From contig NZ_JAFBCD010000001.1 of the NCBI RefSeq assembly GCF_016907545.1, forward strand, positions 1,054,001 to 1,118,000: 64,000 nucleotides of DNA, read 5' to 3'. This document shows positions 8,719 to 18,189 of this stretch, in pieces. The stretch comes from Paenarthrobacter ilicis (GTDB lineage Bacteria > Actinomycetota > Actinomycetes > Actinomycetales > Micrococcaceae). Position 1 is the stretch's first letter. Every line of letters begins with the position of its first letter. The notes beneath the pieces were generated by a model. That model saw only the letters and a list, made by a program, of their open reading frames with translations, had not been told where the DNA came from and did not search any database. The position numbers were made by a program, and so were the translations under genes.

Positions 8719-10260
8719 CTACGTCCGGTGGGGTGTGTGGTGGTGGTGGTTCCGTCGGGGTGATTGGCGGGGGTCGATGTGGGGTGGAGGAACGAACCAC
8801 GGGACCCCGGTTGTCATGTCGATGCGCCACTGCTCCTTGTGGATGAGGTGGTGGTGATGGCTGCAGAGCAGGGTGCCGTTGTCTGTTCCAGTGGTGCCGC
8901 CCTGGGACCAGTAGGTGACGTGGTGTGCTTCGCACCAGGGCACCGGAATGGTGCAGTCAGGGAAGGCACAGCCGCCGTCCCGGGCCACGATCGCTTTGCG
9001 GATGTGGGGCGGAAAGATCCGGGTGGCGCGCCCGATGTCCAGAACACGCGAGTCGCTGCCGAGCAGGACGGGGAGGATGTCGGCGTCGCAGGCGATTTTG
9101 CGGATGGTGTTGGGGTGGATCGGGCCTGCGAACGTGGCGGTGCTGGTGCTGGTGCCGGTGCCGGTACTGGTGCCCGGGCCCGTCAGTTGTTCGAAGAGTT
9201 CCTGATAACCGATGGTCACGGTGAGCTGGGGCCGGAGCCCACCATTGGAGGGCAGCTCCCCGGTGGTCATCGCGACGCCGCAGGCACCCACCAAGCCGTT
9301 GAGGAGTTTCTGCGCCCGGGACCGTCGGTCCAGTTCCGGGCCGGAAGAGGTTTCGCCAGCAGTATCTTCCTCGCCTCCTGTGCTGCCCGCGCGGGTAGTG
9401 AGCCGTGGGTTGGTGGCGACGTTCATGGCAGTGGTGAGGGTTTCATATTGCTCGGTGGTGGCGAAGATTTCGATGTGGTGCAGTCCGTGACGGCGTCGAC
9501 GCCGGAGGAAGGCGCCTTGGACCTGCCGGAGGACCTCTTCGGAGGGTTCAGCACCGTCGTGATCAATGACGTCAATCCAGCGTGCCGCCATTTTGGAGAC
9601 GAAGTCCGGGTCGGTCTGGACCGCGGTGGTGGTCAGGGCGTGTTCCATCCGCGTGAGTGTCTGGTGGTCAGTGAGGTTCCGGACCTTGTCCAAGGAATTA
9701 CTGATGATCGTGGCCGAGCGGGAGGAAATTTCCGCCGATCCGACAGCCGCAGCGAGGATTTCGCGCCGCGCAGGGATGTCCTGACCGATGATGCTGCTTC
9801 CCGGCAGGACGTCCGGGGCCAGGGCCAGCCTGCGCTTCGCCTCACTGATGCCGATCCGCAGCCGTGCCCTGAGGAACTCAGCCGCGTTGCGATACCCATC
9901 ATCCAACGGGCTGGTTGTTTCTGCCCTGGTCCGTTCCACGGCTTGGGCTGCTACCACCTGCAAGTACTCCAAGACCCGCGACAAGTCTTCTACCTTGCCG
10001 GCAAAGTCGGCCGCGTCCTGGACCCCGAACAACCGGATGTCTTCCGAAATGGTCTCTCTGACGGACTCCAGGGAAAACGCAGCCTGCTCGAGGTGACCGT
10101 CCGCCACTTCGGGGGAGGTCGCTCCTGTATCGATGAAGCCGGCCACGTGCCTGCGGGGTCGAGGGCGCAGTGTCAGGTCAGCGCGGGACGCATCAGTGCG
10201 GCGGGCATCGGCGAGGGGCGAACGTGCCCTCCGCGCCAAAATCTGCCCTATCGCTCCCAT
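8719..10260 (-). CDS. DUF222 and HNH endonuclease domain protein (13E12 repeat family type)
   Basis: This 513-residue protein has a helical DUF222 region (about 60-330) and a C-terminal HNH domain with CAFPDC, WCEAHHVTYWSQGG and LLCSHHHHLIHKEQW. The family is abundant in actinobacteria and often linked to mobile or hypervariable loci; its biological role is unsettled. Before the HNH part is a Gly/Thr/Ser run coded by a 6-bp microsatellite (about 9138-9173), and the C-terminus is His/Pro-rich. The gene stands alone. Nuclease activity is inferred from the intact HNH residues. Confidence 0.88.
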   Translation of the reverse strand: MGAIGQILARRARSPLADARRTDASRADLTLRPRPRRHVAGFIDTGATSPEVADGHLEQAAFSLESVRETISEDIRLFGVQDAADFAGKVEDLSRVLEYLQVVAAQAVERTRAETTSPLDDGYRNAAEFLRARLRIGISEAKRRLALAPDVLPGSSIIGQDIPARREILAAAVGSAEISSRSATIISNSLDKVRNLTDHQTLTRMEHALTTTAVQTDPDFVSKMAARWIDVIDHDGAEPSEEVLRQVQGAFLRRRRRHGLHHIEIFATTEQYETLTTAMNVATNPRLTTRAGSTGGEEDTAGETSSGPELDRRSRAQKLLNGLVGACGVAMTTGELPSNGGLRPQLTVTIGYQELFEQLTGPGTSTGTGTSTSTATFAGPIHPNTIRKIACDADILPVLLGSDSRVLDIGRATRIFPPHIRKAIVARDGGCAFPDCTIPVPWCEAHHVTYWSQGGTTGTDNGTLLCSHHHHLIHKEQWRIDMTTGVPWFVPPPHIDPRQSPRRNHHHHTPHRT

Positions 10261-10304
10261 GGACCAACCCTGTCATGGGGGTCTGACATTTTAGGGGGCC
10301 GCGG

Positions 10305-10799
10305 CTACCCGGTGACTTGTTCCCGCAAAATATCCGCGTGGCCGCAGTGCTGCGCCAGCTCCCGCAGCATGTGCAGGTACACCCATCTGAGCGGCAGCGG
10401 GCCGCGCCGGTTGCCCAACACCAGATCATCGAGCGCCAAGGGAGCGGCCGCCCGACGCGAGGCCTCGCAGGCTTCGGCGTGCGCTTTCTGAATACTGGCT
10501 ATGGTGTCGCCATCATCCAGGATGAAGGATTCATCCGGGGTGGCCGGGATACCGATGTCGGCTCTGGACCGGCAGGTGATCGCTTCGTCGAACCACACCC
10601 GTTCCACGAATGTCACGTGCTTCACGAGTCCCAGAAGCGTGGTTCGTGAGGCGACCAGCCGTCGTCGTGCTTGTTCTTCCGTGAGATCGTCCAGGCATTC
10701 GTTGAGCGCCCTGCGGTGCTCGTTCAGGAAGGTGTCGAACTGGATGCGCGCATCCTGGTTAATCACGTCGTCGGCGCGGCCCGGGGGAAGTGAACTCAT
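10305..10799 (-). CDS. DinB family protein (DUF664-like)
   Basis: This 164-residue protein has a DinB-like four-helix pattern: [21 protein letters not shown], then [15 protein letters not shown], and [19 protein letters not shown] near the end. The three metal-ligand histidines expected for DinB (KHV, then HML and HCGHAD) are present. Such proteins include thiol-dependent transferases and many of unknown substrate. Its start overlaps the upstream VOC gene stop by four bases (ATGA at 10796-10799), so the two are translationally coupled. Confidence 0.85.
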   Translation of the reverse strand: MSSLPPGRADDVINQDARIQFDTFLNEHRRALNECLDDLTEEQARRRLVASRTTLLGLVKHVTFVERVWFDEAITCRSRADIGIPATPDESFILDDGDTIASIQKAHAEACEASRRAAAPLALDDLVLGNRRGPLPLRWVYLHMLRELAQHCGHADILREQVTG

Positions 10800-11227
10800 G
10801 CGAAAACCACCGTGCCGTCGTCGGAGATGGTCCAGCCGGGATTGTGGGCGATTTCCCAGACGATGCCGTTGGGGTCCCTGACGTGGCCGTGGAAGATCCC
10901 GCCAAAAGCTCCGGCCTGGGCGGGCTTGACCACCGTTGCGCCAGCCGCGACCAAAGCCTCGATGGTTCTGGCAACTTCCTCTGCGCTGCCGACGTTGTGC
11001 GAGAGCGTCACCCCGCTCACGCCCGCAGTTGGCACGGCAGCGCCAAGATCCTGGTCAAACTTCTCGGCGTCGAACAGGCCGAGCATCAGCCCCGGAGCTA
11101 TCTGGAAGAAGAGAATCTCACCGGGAACGTCCATGGCCGGGTCCCAGCCGAGCCCGTCTTTGTAGAAGGCACGGGCGGCATCAAGGTCCGGCGTGGCGAA
11201 GGTGAGGAAGTGCAGTCGCTGTTCCAT
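10796..11227 (-). CDS. VOC (glyoxalase/bleomycin resistance-like) family protein
   Basis: This 143-residue protein has two VOC-fold halves: [24 protein letters not shown] at the N-terminus and [27 protein letters not shown] at the C-terminus. The family holds metal-dependent dioxygenases, lyases, isomerases and antibiotic-binding proteins; no substrate can be read from sequence. It is first in a two-gene unit with the DinB protein. The pairing of VOC and DinB folds suggests a small detoxification unit, which is inference. Confidence 0.85.
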   Translation of the reverse strand: MEQRLHFLTFATPDLDAARAFYKDGLGWDPAMDVPGEILFFQIAPGLMLGLFDAEKFDQDLGAAVPTAGVSGVTLSHNVGSAEEVARTIEALVAAGATVVKPAQAGAFGGIFHGHVRDPNGIVWEIAHNPGWTISDDGTVVFA

Positions 11228-11334
11228 AGGGGAAGCCTAGCCGCCTCGGCCCGGGGCGCAGATGCGCTCACCTGCCCGGCCGGTTCGGCCATGTCCTGTT
11301 GAGCCCCGGTCCAAGCCGGTGGCAGGATGGAGCC

Positions 11335-12024
11335 GTGGAACCCCTCTTCAACTTCCTTGGCAGTTACTGGTGGCTCATCTTTCCTATCGGCGGGATGGCT
11401 GGTGGTTGGGCGAGGTCATGGTCCAAGGCCAGCGAGGAACGGCACCGCCGGAAGGTGGAGCTGTTGAAGTTGAAAAACCAACTGGCGGTGCATGAGGAAG
11501 CCAACCAAGCAGAGGTGGTCTCGCTCATTGCTGCGCATGATTCCGTGAACCAAAGGTGGCTCGAGTACGAGCTCGACGTAGGAAACCTCATCGATTTCCC
11601 CCTCATGACCGACGTGCGTGAACCCCTCACAGTGGCCTTCCTCAAAGCCAAGAAGGAGGCCGACGGCTTGCGGCCGGCTGCTCCCGAGGATGTCACGACG
11701 CCGGCCCGTGTGGCCGAGTACCGCGCCGCCGTCCACAGCTACGAACTTGCGTTCGACGTCGCCGAGCGGGAAGCCCGACGTATCAAGGACGGCAACTTCA
11801 CCGGCCCCGAACGCCAACGGCTGGCGACGGCACGGAAGCTGCTGCGCATCGCCGAGGACGCTGCGGCCACCCCTGCTGAGAGGCAGACCGCCTACAAGCG
11901 TGCCCGCAAGGAACTCGACGGCTTGATCGTCCTGCCGGAGGCCACCGTTGCAGCGCTGGAGAGCAAGATCGTCAGCATGCTGGACGAACGCAAGGACCCG
12001 GACACGGACGTACGGTTCGCATAA
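11335..12024 (+). CDS. Hypothetical protein with N-terminal membrane segment and coiled-coil body
   Basis: I do not recognise a family. From the GTG at 11335 the protein has 229 residues: a hydrophobic segment at about 5-24 (FLGSYWWLIFPIGGMAGGW), then a charged, mostly helical body (KVELLKLKNQLAVHEEANQAE and later heptad-like stretches) facing the cytoplasm by the positive-inside rule. GGATGGAG precedes the GTG, so I prefer it to the upstream start at 11299. It may be a membrane-anchored scaffold. It stands alone between the divergent VOC/DinB pair and a regulator. Confidence 0.65.
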   Translation: MEPLFNFLGSYWWLIFPIGGMAGGWARSWSKASEERHRRKVELLKLKNQLAVHEEANQAEVVSLIAAHDSVNQRWLEYELDVGNLIDFPLMTDVREPLTVAFLKAKKEADGLRPAAPEDVTTPARVAEYRAAVHSYELAFDVAEREARRIKDGNFTGPERQRLATARKLLRIAEDAAATPAERQTAYKRARKELDGLIVLPEATVAALESKIVSMLDERKDPDTDVRFA

Positions 12025-12234
12025 GGTTCGGGCGGGGCTCGACGGCGCCGCGCGCGCTTAGTGCCGTTGCTGCAGGCAGAGGGCGTTTCCCCCGTCATCA
12101 TCAGGGAGTTTGCATAGACTTTGTACCGGTGATCGTTGGGCGATAAGGTATTCCCAGACCGTTTTGCAGAGGGCGGCAAATTCGCTCCTTTGCTGTCTGC
12201 CGGGGACGCTTTTCAGTCAGTAGGAACGTGTCAT

Positions 12235-12972
12235 ATGTACAACCCGCGCCCGGAGCAGGAAGCTCTCCTCAATGGATACTTCTTGGACCTCGTTCTGGAC
12301 AGCGAGGATGTTGAGGGTTTTCTGGGTGACCTGGCATCTTTTTCGGCCGAGTGCTTGTCCCGTCACCAAGCTCCTGTTTCCGCAGGCATCACCGTGCTGC
12401 GACGCAAAAAATCCCCCGCGGTAGCAAGCAGCGACGAGCGCGCGCGGATCATGGACGAGCTCCAGAATGAATATAACGGTCCGTGCCTCACCGCCATGGA
12501 CCAACTTGCGTCCGTCCTGGTGTCCGATTTGGCCCTCGAGCATCGCTGGCCGGACTACGTGAATCCCGCTTCGGAGCAGGGAGTGCGGTCCATCCTGAGC
12601 GTGCCACTCCTTGTTGAGGGCGAGACGCGCGCGGCGCTGAACCTGTACTCCGAGAACTCCAATGCGTTCGGCGCGGATGATGTACGGCGTGCCGAGGTGT
12701 TCGCCTCCCATGCGGCCAAGTCCCTTCGGCTGGCCCTGAAGATCGCCCAGCTCAGCGATGCCCGGAATGACCTGGCGGCCGCCATGCAGTCACGGACCAT
12801 CATCGATCTGGCGGTGGGAACCATCATGGCCCAAAACCATTGCAGCCAGGACGAGGCGTTTACCATCCTCCGGACAGCGTCCAGCAACCGCAACATCAAG
12901 CTGCGGCACCTGGCGCGTTCCATTATTGAGGGCGTTTCGTCGGACAGGGTCACCACGCACTTTGAGGAGTAG
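12235..12972 (+). CDS. GAF and ANTAR domain regulator
   Basis: A GAF sensor domain spans about residues 25-165 (LGDLASFSAECL, then GVRSILSVPLLVEGETRAALNLYS). A C-terminal ANTAR RNA-binding domain spans about 185-240 (MQSRTIIDLAVGTIMAQNHCSQDEAF, AQ and A-F pattern intact). ANTAR proteins bind paired hairpins in leader RNAs and cause antitermination. I chose ATG 12235 because the GAF start follows properly; a longer frame opens at 12136. Ligand and target RNA are not identifiable; I saw no obvious paired-hairpin leader next to it. Confidence 0.85.
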   Translation: MYNPRPEQEALLNGYFLDLVLDSEDVEGFLGDLASFSAECLSRHQAPVSAGITVLRRKKSPAVASSDERARIMDELQNEYNGPCLTAMDQLASVLVSDLALEHRWPDYVNPASEQGVRSILSVPLLVEGETRAALNLYSENSNAFGADDVRRAEVFASHAAKSLRLALKIAQLSDARNDLAAAMQSRTIIDLAVGTIMAQNHCSQDEAFTILRTASSNRNIKLRHLARSIIEGVSSDRVTTHFEE

Positions 12973-13024
12973 CGTGAGCCTCTCTTTTTGGGCACTGAAT
13001 CTCGCATAGGGGATGTTGGATAGC

Positions 13025-13074
13025 GGTTCCCTGAGATTCCCTGAGGTTCCCTGCGGTTCCCTGCGGTCCCCGGC
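13025..13074. repeat. Five degenerate tandem 10-bp repeats
   Basis: Consecutive decamers of the type GGTTCCCTGA/C (GGTTCCCTGA, GATTCCCTGA, GGTTCCCTGC, GGTTCCCTGC, GGTCCCCGGC) lie between the GAF-ANTAR gene and the MFS gene. The 10-bp period matches one DNA turn. No matching protein repeat is coded. Confidence 0.7.
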
Positions 13075-13124
13075 GCGGGTCTCCGCGTCCGGTCCGCGAG
13101 CCAGTTTGGTGACCCGAAGCAACA

Positions 13125-14507
13125 ATGCGCCACGCTGGGGTGGTGACTGCCACCAATCCACGCCCCGGCCTCGCGATAGCTGCCCTCAGCCTGGGCACAG
13201 CGTTGAACCCGCTGAACTCCTCCATGATCGCGGTGGCCCTGGTGGTCCTGCGGGAGCATTTTGCGTTGGACGTGGCCACGGTGACCTGGGTGATCACCTC
13301 CTTCTACCTTGCTTCCGCTGCAGGCCAGCCGCTCATGGGCCGCTTGGCCGATCGCTTTGGGCCGCGCCGCTTGTTCATGTTCGGCATGGCGTTGGTGGCC
13401 GTTACCTGTGCAATCGCACCATTCCTACCCAACTTCGCGCTGGTGTGCGTGGCCCGGGCCCTCATGGCGGTGGGAACCGCGACGGCGTACCCGTCCGCCG
13501 TCGTCATGGTCACCGAACTCAGCAAACTGGCCAACCTGCCATCCACGCGGCCACTGGGCCGTATCCAGATGGCCAACACCTCGGCGGCTGCCGTGGGTCC
13601 GGTGGTTGGTGGCCTGCTGGTGAGCCTGGTGGGGTGGCAGGCGCTGTTCGCGATCAACGTTCCCATCGCCCTGTTGGCCATGATCGTGGTGCGGCAGACG
13701 GCTCCCGTTGATGCGGGACGTGAGACCGGTTCCTTGGGCAAGCTGATCCGCGACTCGGACATTCCGGGCATTCTTGCCTTTGTTGTCTCCTTGATGCTCG
13801 CCATGATGGCGCTCCTGAACGTGGCTCCCGGATACCGCTGGTACCTGCTGGGTGCCGGAATTGTGGTTGGTGCCCTCTTCGCATGGCGCGAGCTGCGTTT
13901 CCAACCACCTTTCCTTGACCTCCGGCTGCTGGGTCGGAACCGGCCACTGTTGCTGGTGTACCTGCTGTTCATCGTTTTCAGCGGTGTCTACTACTTCGCG
14001 TTCTTCGGCCTTCCGCAGTTGCTGCAGGAGGCAGGACATTACGACGCCGGCATAGTAGGCCTGCTCATGCTGCCCCTTGCGGCGTTGTCGGTGGTGGTGA
14101 CTCCGCTGACTGTGAGGTTGATTGAACGGTTCGGCGTGCGCTCGGTGCTCATTGCCGGTGTGCTGGTGCTGACCGTGGCCGCCGGGGCGTTGGGTTCGCT
14201 GACGTTGTCCTTGGCCGTTCCGCTGGTGTTCGTGATGACGGCGTTGATGGGTGTCCCGTATGGCATGGTCAGCACCGCCTCCAACCAGGGCCTGTATGTT
14301 TCCGCCCGTCCCGAGGAAAGGGGAGTGGCCGCCGGGATCTTCCAGACGTGCCGCTACCTGGGAGCCATTACGGCCACTGTGCTGATCGGCGTCTTCTACG
14401 GCCCGGGGGTCAACCAGGCCAACTGGGGGCTCATGGTGCTGGTGATGCTTGGTTTGAGCGTGCTGGTTCTGGTTCTGGCTGTCATGTGGCGGAAACCGGC
14501 TTCATAG
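13125..14507 (+). CDS. MFS transporter, drug:H+ antiporter-like
   Basis: This 460-residue membrane protein has at least 12 hydrophobic segments. The N-terminal half shows the MFS loop motif GRLADRFGPRRL near residue 83 and an EmrB/QacA-like start (ALNPLNSSMIAVALVVLREHF). Export of a toxic compound is the usual role. A GTG at 13140 is an alternative start five codons in. Its 3' end overlaps the 3' end of convergent helR by 26 bases. Substrate is unknown. Confidence 0.85.
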   Translation: MRHAGVVTATNPRPGLAIAALSLGTALNPLNSSMIAVALVVLREHFALDVATVTWVITSFYLASAAGQPLMGRLADRFGPRRLFMFGMALVAVTCAIAPFLPNFALVCVARALMAVGTATAYPSAVVMVTELSKLANLPSTRPLGRIQMANTSAAAVGPVVGGLLVSLVGWQALFAINVPIALLAMIVVRQTAPVDAGRETGSLGKLIRDSDIPGILAFVVSLMLAMMALLNVAPGYRWYLLGAGIVVGALFAWRELRFQPPFLDLRLLGRNRPLLLVYLLFIVFSGVYYFAFFGLPQLLQEAGHYDAGIVGLLMLPLAALSVVVTPLTVRLIERFGVRSVLIAGVLVLTVAAGALGSLTLSLAVPLVFVMTALMGVPYGMVSTASNQGLYVSARPEERGVAAGIFQTCRYLGAITATVLIGVFYGPGVNQANWGLMVLVMLGLSVLVLVLAVMWRKPAS

Positions 14508-16674
14508 TCTGGTCCTGCTCTGTGGAGGACAGGATCACCAACTGCTGGGTGGCCCTGGTCATCGCGACGTATCGGTCCACGGCGCCCTCTATTCCGTCGC
14601 CGAACCGGTCCGGATCAATGAGCACCACGCAATCGAACTCCAGCCCTTTCACCAGTTCCGGCGCCAGCACCCGGATCCGCGGCGACGCTGGCAGCGGGCC
14701 GGGTCCGGCGTCGTCGATTGTCACGACGCACGCCACGCCCTCACCGTTCGTCGCAAGCCAGTCCTCCAGCAACGTCCCCAAGGAATCCACCGCTCCGCGA
14801 ACTATTGGCAGCCCGCTGCGCCGGATGGAGGTGGGCACGTTGGCATCCGGCAGCGCGGCCCGGATCACCGGTTCGGCGTGGGCCATGACCTCTTCGGGCG
14901 TGCGGTAGTTGATGCTGAGACTGGCCAGGTTCACGCTGCCCAGCCCAGCGCGCTGCAGGCGTTCCTGCCAGGATTCGCGGAACCCGTGGCGTGCCTGCGC
15001 GCGGTCGCCCACCACCGTGAAACTGCGCGACGGGCAGCGTTGCAGCAGCACCTGCCACTCCGCATCGGTGAGTTCCTGGGCCTCGTCCACCACCACGTGG
15101 GCGAACGGACCAGCCAACGTGTCAGGGTCAATGGCTGCTGCGTCCTCGCCGAGTTTCTCCTGCATATCGTCGCCCCGCAGCATGGACATGACCATGAGCT
15201 CGGAATCGTCGGAGGCGATCAGGTCCTCCACCACGCGGTCCATCAGTTCCTTTTCCGCGGCAGCCTCGGCTTTACGACGGCGGGCGCGGAGGGACGCTTC
15301 CGGGTCGCCCAGCCGTTGGCGGGCGGCATCCAGGAGGGGAAGATCCGAAACCGTCCAGGCCTCCGGTTCGGATCGTTGCAACGCGGCGACTTCCTCTTCC
15401 GTCAGCCACGGCGCCGCTGCGTGAAGGAAGGCGGGTACTCGCCACAGGTCCGCCACCATTGCAGCGTAGTCGAGCAACGGCCACGCCTTCCGGAAGGTCT
15501 CTGTCAGGTCGGTGTTCTGCGCGAACGCACGCCGCAGCAGGTCCCCTGGAACCTCGTCGGTGTCGAACCTGTCCAGCAGGATGGCCACCAACTCCTCCCA
15601 CACGTCATCCCGCGCCTCGTTGTGCGGGGTGCCCGGACCGGGCGCGCTGAACGCATCCGCCCAGTCCTCAGGGCTGAGCCAAACATCCGCCCACGGCGTC
15701 TCCACTTCCAAGCCCTCAGCCGGGGGAACCTCGTAGGACCGGACAGCCCGCTCAACCGCCTTGACCATGCTGGCTGACGACTTCAAGCGTTCGACGGCGG
15801 CACTCGCCTCGGGAGCGGCGGCGGCTCCTTCGGGAACCAGATCGCGGATGGTGCATGTTTGCACCCCGTCCTCGCCCAAGCTTGGAAGTACGTCCGCAAC
15901 ATAATTCAGGAATGGGCGATGCGGTCCCACGAACAACACCCCGCCCCGGCGATGCCCCAGCCGGGGGTCGGAGTAGAGCAGGTACGCGGCACGGTGCAAC
16001 GCCACCACGGTCTTGCCGGTACCCGGTCCGCCGTCGACCACCAACGTGCCCCGGGAGGAAGCTCGGATGATCGCATCCTGGTCCGCCTGGATGGTGCCCA
16101 GAACGTCCCGCATGCGTGGGGAGCGGCTGGTGCCCAGGCTGGCGATGAAGGCGGAAAGATCCTCCAAGGCTGCCGTCCCACCGGTGTCCGATGCCGTGAA
16201 CGACTCGTCCCAGTAATCAGTGATCCGGCCCCGGGTCCAGCGGTAGCGGCGGCGGCTTGCCAGGCCCATCGGGTTGGCGTGGGTGGCCCCGAAAAATGGC
16301 TCGGCTGCGGGTGATCGCCAATCGACCAGGAGCCGCTTGCCGTCACTGTCCGTGAGGCCCAGACGGCCAATGTAGAGGGTTTCGCCCGATGTTTCGCTGA
16401 CCATTCGGCCCAGGCAGAGGTCCACGCCAAACCGCTTCAGGGCCCTCATGCGGCTGGTGAGCCGGCGGATCTCGACGTCCTTTTCCACCGCTTCCTGCCC
16501 GAAACGGCTGGGCGATTTCCTGGTGGTCTCCAGCTGGCCGGCCAGGTCTTGGATGGTCTGTTCCAGACTGGTGCCGACGGCGGCGAGGTGATGGTCGTCG
16601 TCGGATATCAGGGCGGGATTGGCCTTGGGGGAGAGGTGCTCGGGAAGATCGAAAATGCTGGTGGTCAGTGGCAC
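14482..16674 (-). CDS. helR: HelR, HelD-family RNA polymerase recycling motor
   Basis: This 730-residue SF1-helicase-like ATPase has Walker A GGPGTGKT near residue 215, a DEAQE Walker B near 530, and motif VAMTRA near 703. An N-terminal coiled-coil arm (about 30-90) and an inserted domain (about 290-500) fit HelD-like proteins that dislodge RNA polymerase from DNA. The actinobacterial HelR branch gives rifamycin tolerance. A 19-bp inverted repeat matching the rifamycin-associated element lies 49 bases upstream (16723-16741), which strongly supports HelR over generic HelD. The GTG start at 16674 has AAGGAG six bases upstream. Confidence 0.9.
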   Translation of the reverse strand: MPLTTSIFDLPEHLSPKANPALISDDDHHLAAVGTSLEQTIQDLAGQLETTRKSPSRFGQEAVEKDVEIRRLTSRMRALKRFGVDLCLGRMVSETSGETLYIGRLGLTDSDGKRLLVDWRSPAAEPFFGATHANPMGLASRRRYRWTRGRITDYWDESFTASDTGGTAALEDLSAFIASLGTSRSPRMRDVLGTIQADQDAIIRASSRGTLVVDGGPGTGKTVVALHRAAYLLYSDPRLGHRRGGVLFVGPHRPFLNYVADVLPSLGEDGVQTCTIRDLVPEGAAAAPEASAAVERLKSSASMVKAVERAVRSYEVPPAEGLEVETPWADVWLSPEDWADAFSAPGPGTPHNEARDDVWEELVAILLDRFDTDEVPGDLLRRAFAQNTDLTETFRKAWPLLDYAAMVADLWRVPAFLHAAAPWLTEEEVAALQRSEPEAWTVSDLPLLDAARQRLGDPEASLRARRRKAEAAAEKELMDRVVEDLIASDDSELMVMSMLRGDDMQEKLGEDAAAIDPDTLAGPFAHVVVDEAQELTDAEWQVLLQRCPSRSFTVVGDRAQARHGFRESWQERLQRAGLGSVNLASLSINYRTPEEVMAHAEPVIRAALPDANVPTSIRRSGLPIVRGAVDSLGTLLEDWLATNGEGVACVVTIDDAGPGPLPASPRIRVLAPELVKGLEFDCVVLIDPDRFGDGIEGAVDRYVAMTRATQQLVILSSTEQDQTMKPVSAT

Positions 16675-16722
16675 GGGGAGCTCCTTGGTCCGGATTCAGC
16701 TCCCCATTGTGCAGCAGCCCCT

Positions 16723-16741
16723 GGGCCTTGCGGCAAGGCCC
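16723..16741. promoter_or_regulatory. Rifamycin-associated element (RAE)-like inverted repeat
   Basis: GGGCCTTGCGGCAAGGCCC is a perfect 8-bp dyad around CGG, like the RAE found upstream of rifamycin-inactivating and helR genes in actinomycetes. A TATACG hexamer on the minus strand lies a few bases farther upstream (about 16749-16754) and could be the -10 of helR. The match to RAE is from memory of the consensus. Confidence 0.75.
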
Positions 16742-16808
16742 CCCATGCCGTATAGATTGAAAGTGAGGAGAGGGAATCTCCTCTTTTTTGTGGGGTTTTT
16801 CAATAAGA

Positions 16809-16840
16809 AACGGGACCCTGGCCGAAGCCAAGGTCCCGTT
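16809..16840 (-). terminator. terC terminator
   Basis: On the minus strand AACGGGACCTTGGC pairs with GCCAGGGTCCCGTT around TTCG, followed by TTTCTTATT. It lies 34 bases after the terC stop. Confidence 0.8.
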
Positions 16841-16873
16841 GTCGTTCCACGGTGCTGCTGTCAGAGTGCGGTG

Positions 16874-18070
16874 TCAGTGCGCCTCGCGCTTGAGGAATTC
16901 CTCGTGCTGGCGGTGCGCTTCCTTCACTTGCTCGCGGATAGTCTCCACGTCCTTGGCTTTGTTCCGGTACTTCAGGGGCATCTGCACAATCTGTGCTTCC
17001 TCCGCGGTCAGCGCGCGGTAGATACGTTCGCGTTCGTTGGCGTCCGCCGTGTAGTCCAGATCCAGGTAGTCCACGGCGTGACGGCGTGCGTTGTTGATGG
17101 CGGTCTGGGCCTTGCCCGCAGGGCTGATCAGAGAGAGCACCACGGTGATGATCAGGACGCCGATGATGACGCTGAGGGAGAGGCCCGTGGTGATCTCGAT
17201 GACGTTCACGTGCTCGCCGTCGTTGATGAACGGGAGGTTGTTCTCGTGCAGGGCGTGCAGGATCAGCTTCACGCCGATGAAGCCCAGGATGGCAGCCAGG
17301 CCGTACGAAAGGTAGATCAGGCGATCCAGCAGGCCGTCAATGAGGAAGTACAGCTGCCGGAGGCCCATCAGGGAGAACGCCGTGGCGGTGAACACGATGA
17401 AGACGTTCTGGGTGAGGCCGAAGATGGCCGGGATGGAGTCGAGGGCGAAGAGGATGTCCGTGCCGCCGATTGCCACCATCACCAGGAGCATCGGGGTGAG
17501 GGCCCGCTTGCCGTTCACCATGGTGAAGAGCTTGTCGCCGTCGTATTTGTCCGTGGTGTGGAAGAGCTTTTTGGCCACCCGGATCACGAAGTTGTTGGCT
17601 TGATCGCCTTCGTGGTCGCCGGGCTTGAGCAGGTTGCCGGCGGTGAGCAGCAGGATGAGGCCGAAGATGTAGAACACCCAAGCGAACGAGTTGATCAGGG
17701 CGGCGCCCAGGAAAATGAAACCGGTGCGGGCGATCAGCGAGAAGACGATGCCGAACAGCAGCACCTTCTGCTGGTCCTCACGGGGTACCCGGAAGCTGGA
17801 CATGATGATCAGGAACACGAACAGGTTGTCCACGGAGAGGGCCTTCTCCGTGATGTAGCCGGCGAAGTACTCGGACCCCATCTGGCCCCCGCCAAAGATC
17901 AGGACGAGGATTCCGAAGACGACTGCCAGTCCCACGTAGATGGAGGACCAGATGGCCGCTTCCTTCAGCGAGGGGACGTGTGCCTTGCGGATGTGGAAGA
18001 AGTAGTCAAAGGCCAAAAGCGCCAGAATGACGACGATGGTGATGCCCCAGATGAGGGGAGAGACGGTCAT
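16874..18070 (-). CDS. TerC family integral membrane protein
   Basis: This 398-residue protein has about nine hydrophobic segments and TerC hallmark motifs: EKALSVDNLFVFLIIMSSF near residue 75 and GGTDILFALDSIPAIF near 200, whose acidic residues are proposed to bind metal. A soluble C-terminal tail of about 65 residues is rich in charges. Relatives (Alx, TerC) are linked to tellurite resistance, manganese export or metal loading of secreted proteins. No yybP-ykoY manganese riboswitch is evident upstream, but a perfect palindrome lies in the shared divergent region (18167-18179). Confidence 0.9.
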   Translation of the reverse strand: MTVSPLIWGITIVVILALLAFDYFFHIRKAHVPSLKEAAIWSSIYVGLAVVFGILVLIFGGGQMGSEYFAGYITEKALSVDNLFVFLIIMSSFRVPREDQQKVLLFGIVFSLIARTGFIFLGAALINSFAWVFYIFGLILLLTAGNLLKPGDHEGDQANNFVIRVAKKLFHTTDKYDGDKLFTMVNGKRALTPMLLVMVAIGGTDILFALDSIPAIFGLTQNVFIVFTATAFSLMGLRQLYFLIDGLLDRLIYLSYGLAAILGFIGVKLILHALHENNLPFINDGEHVNVIEITTGLSLSVIIGVLIITVVLSLISPAGKAQTAINNARRHAVDYLDLDYTADANERERIYRALTAEEAQIVQMPLKYRNKAKDVETIREQVKEAHRQHEEFLKREAH

Positions 18071-18166
18071 GTGATCCTGCTTTCGTGAGGCGCGCTAAGT
18101 GGTGTTGCTCACCGAGGGTCAAACTCGTGAAACCAAATTTACCGGGTTTAGCTCGATATTAGGTAA

Positions 18167-18179
18167 CTAGACTGTCTAG
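18167..18179. promoter_or_regulatory. Perfect 13-bp palindrome in the divergent terC region
   Basis: CTAGACTGTCTAG is an exact dyad with one central base, 97 bases upstream of terC and 71 upstream of the membrane protein gene at 18250. Its shape fits a TetR-like operator. The cognate regulator is not evident nearby. Confidence 0.45.
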
Positions 18180-18189
18180 CGGAAAGTAC

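Noticed and set aside
18071..18166. yybP-ykoY manganese riboswitch before terC
   Set aside because: I could not find the conserved paired loops of that riboswitch in the 180-base divergent region.
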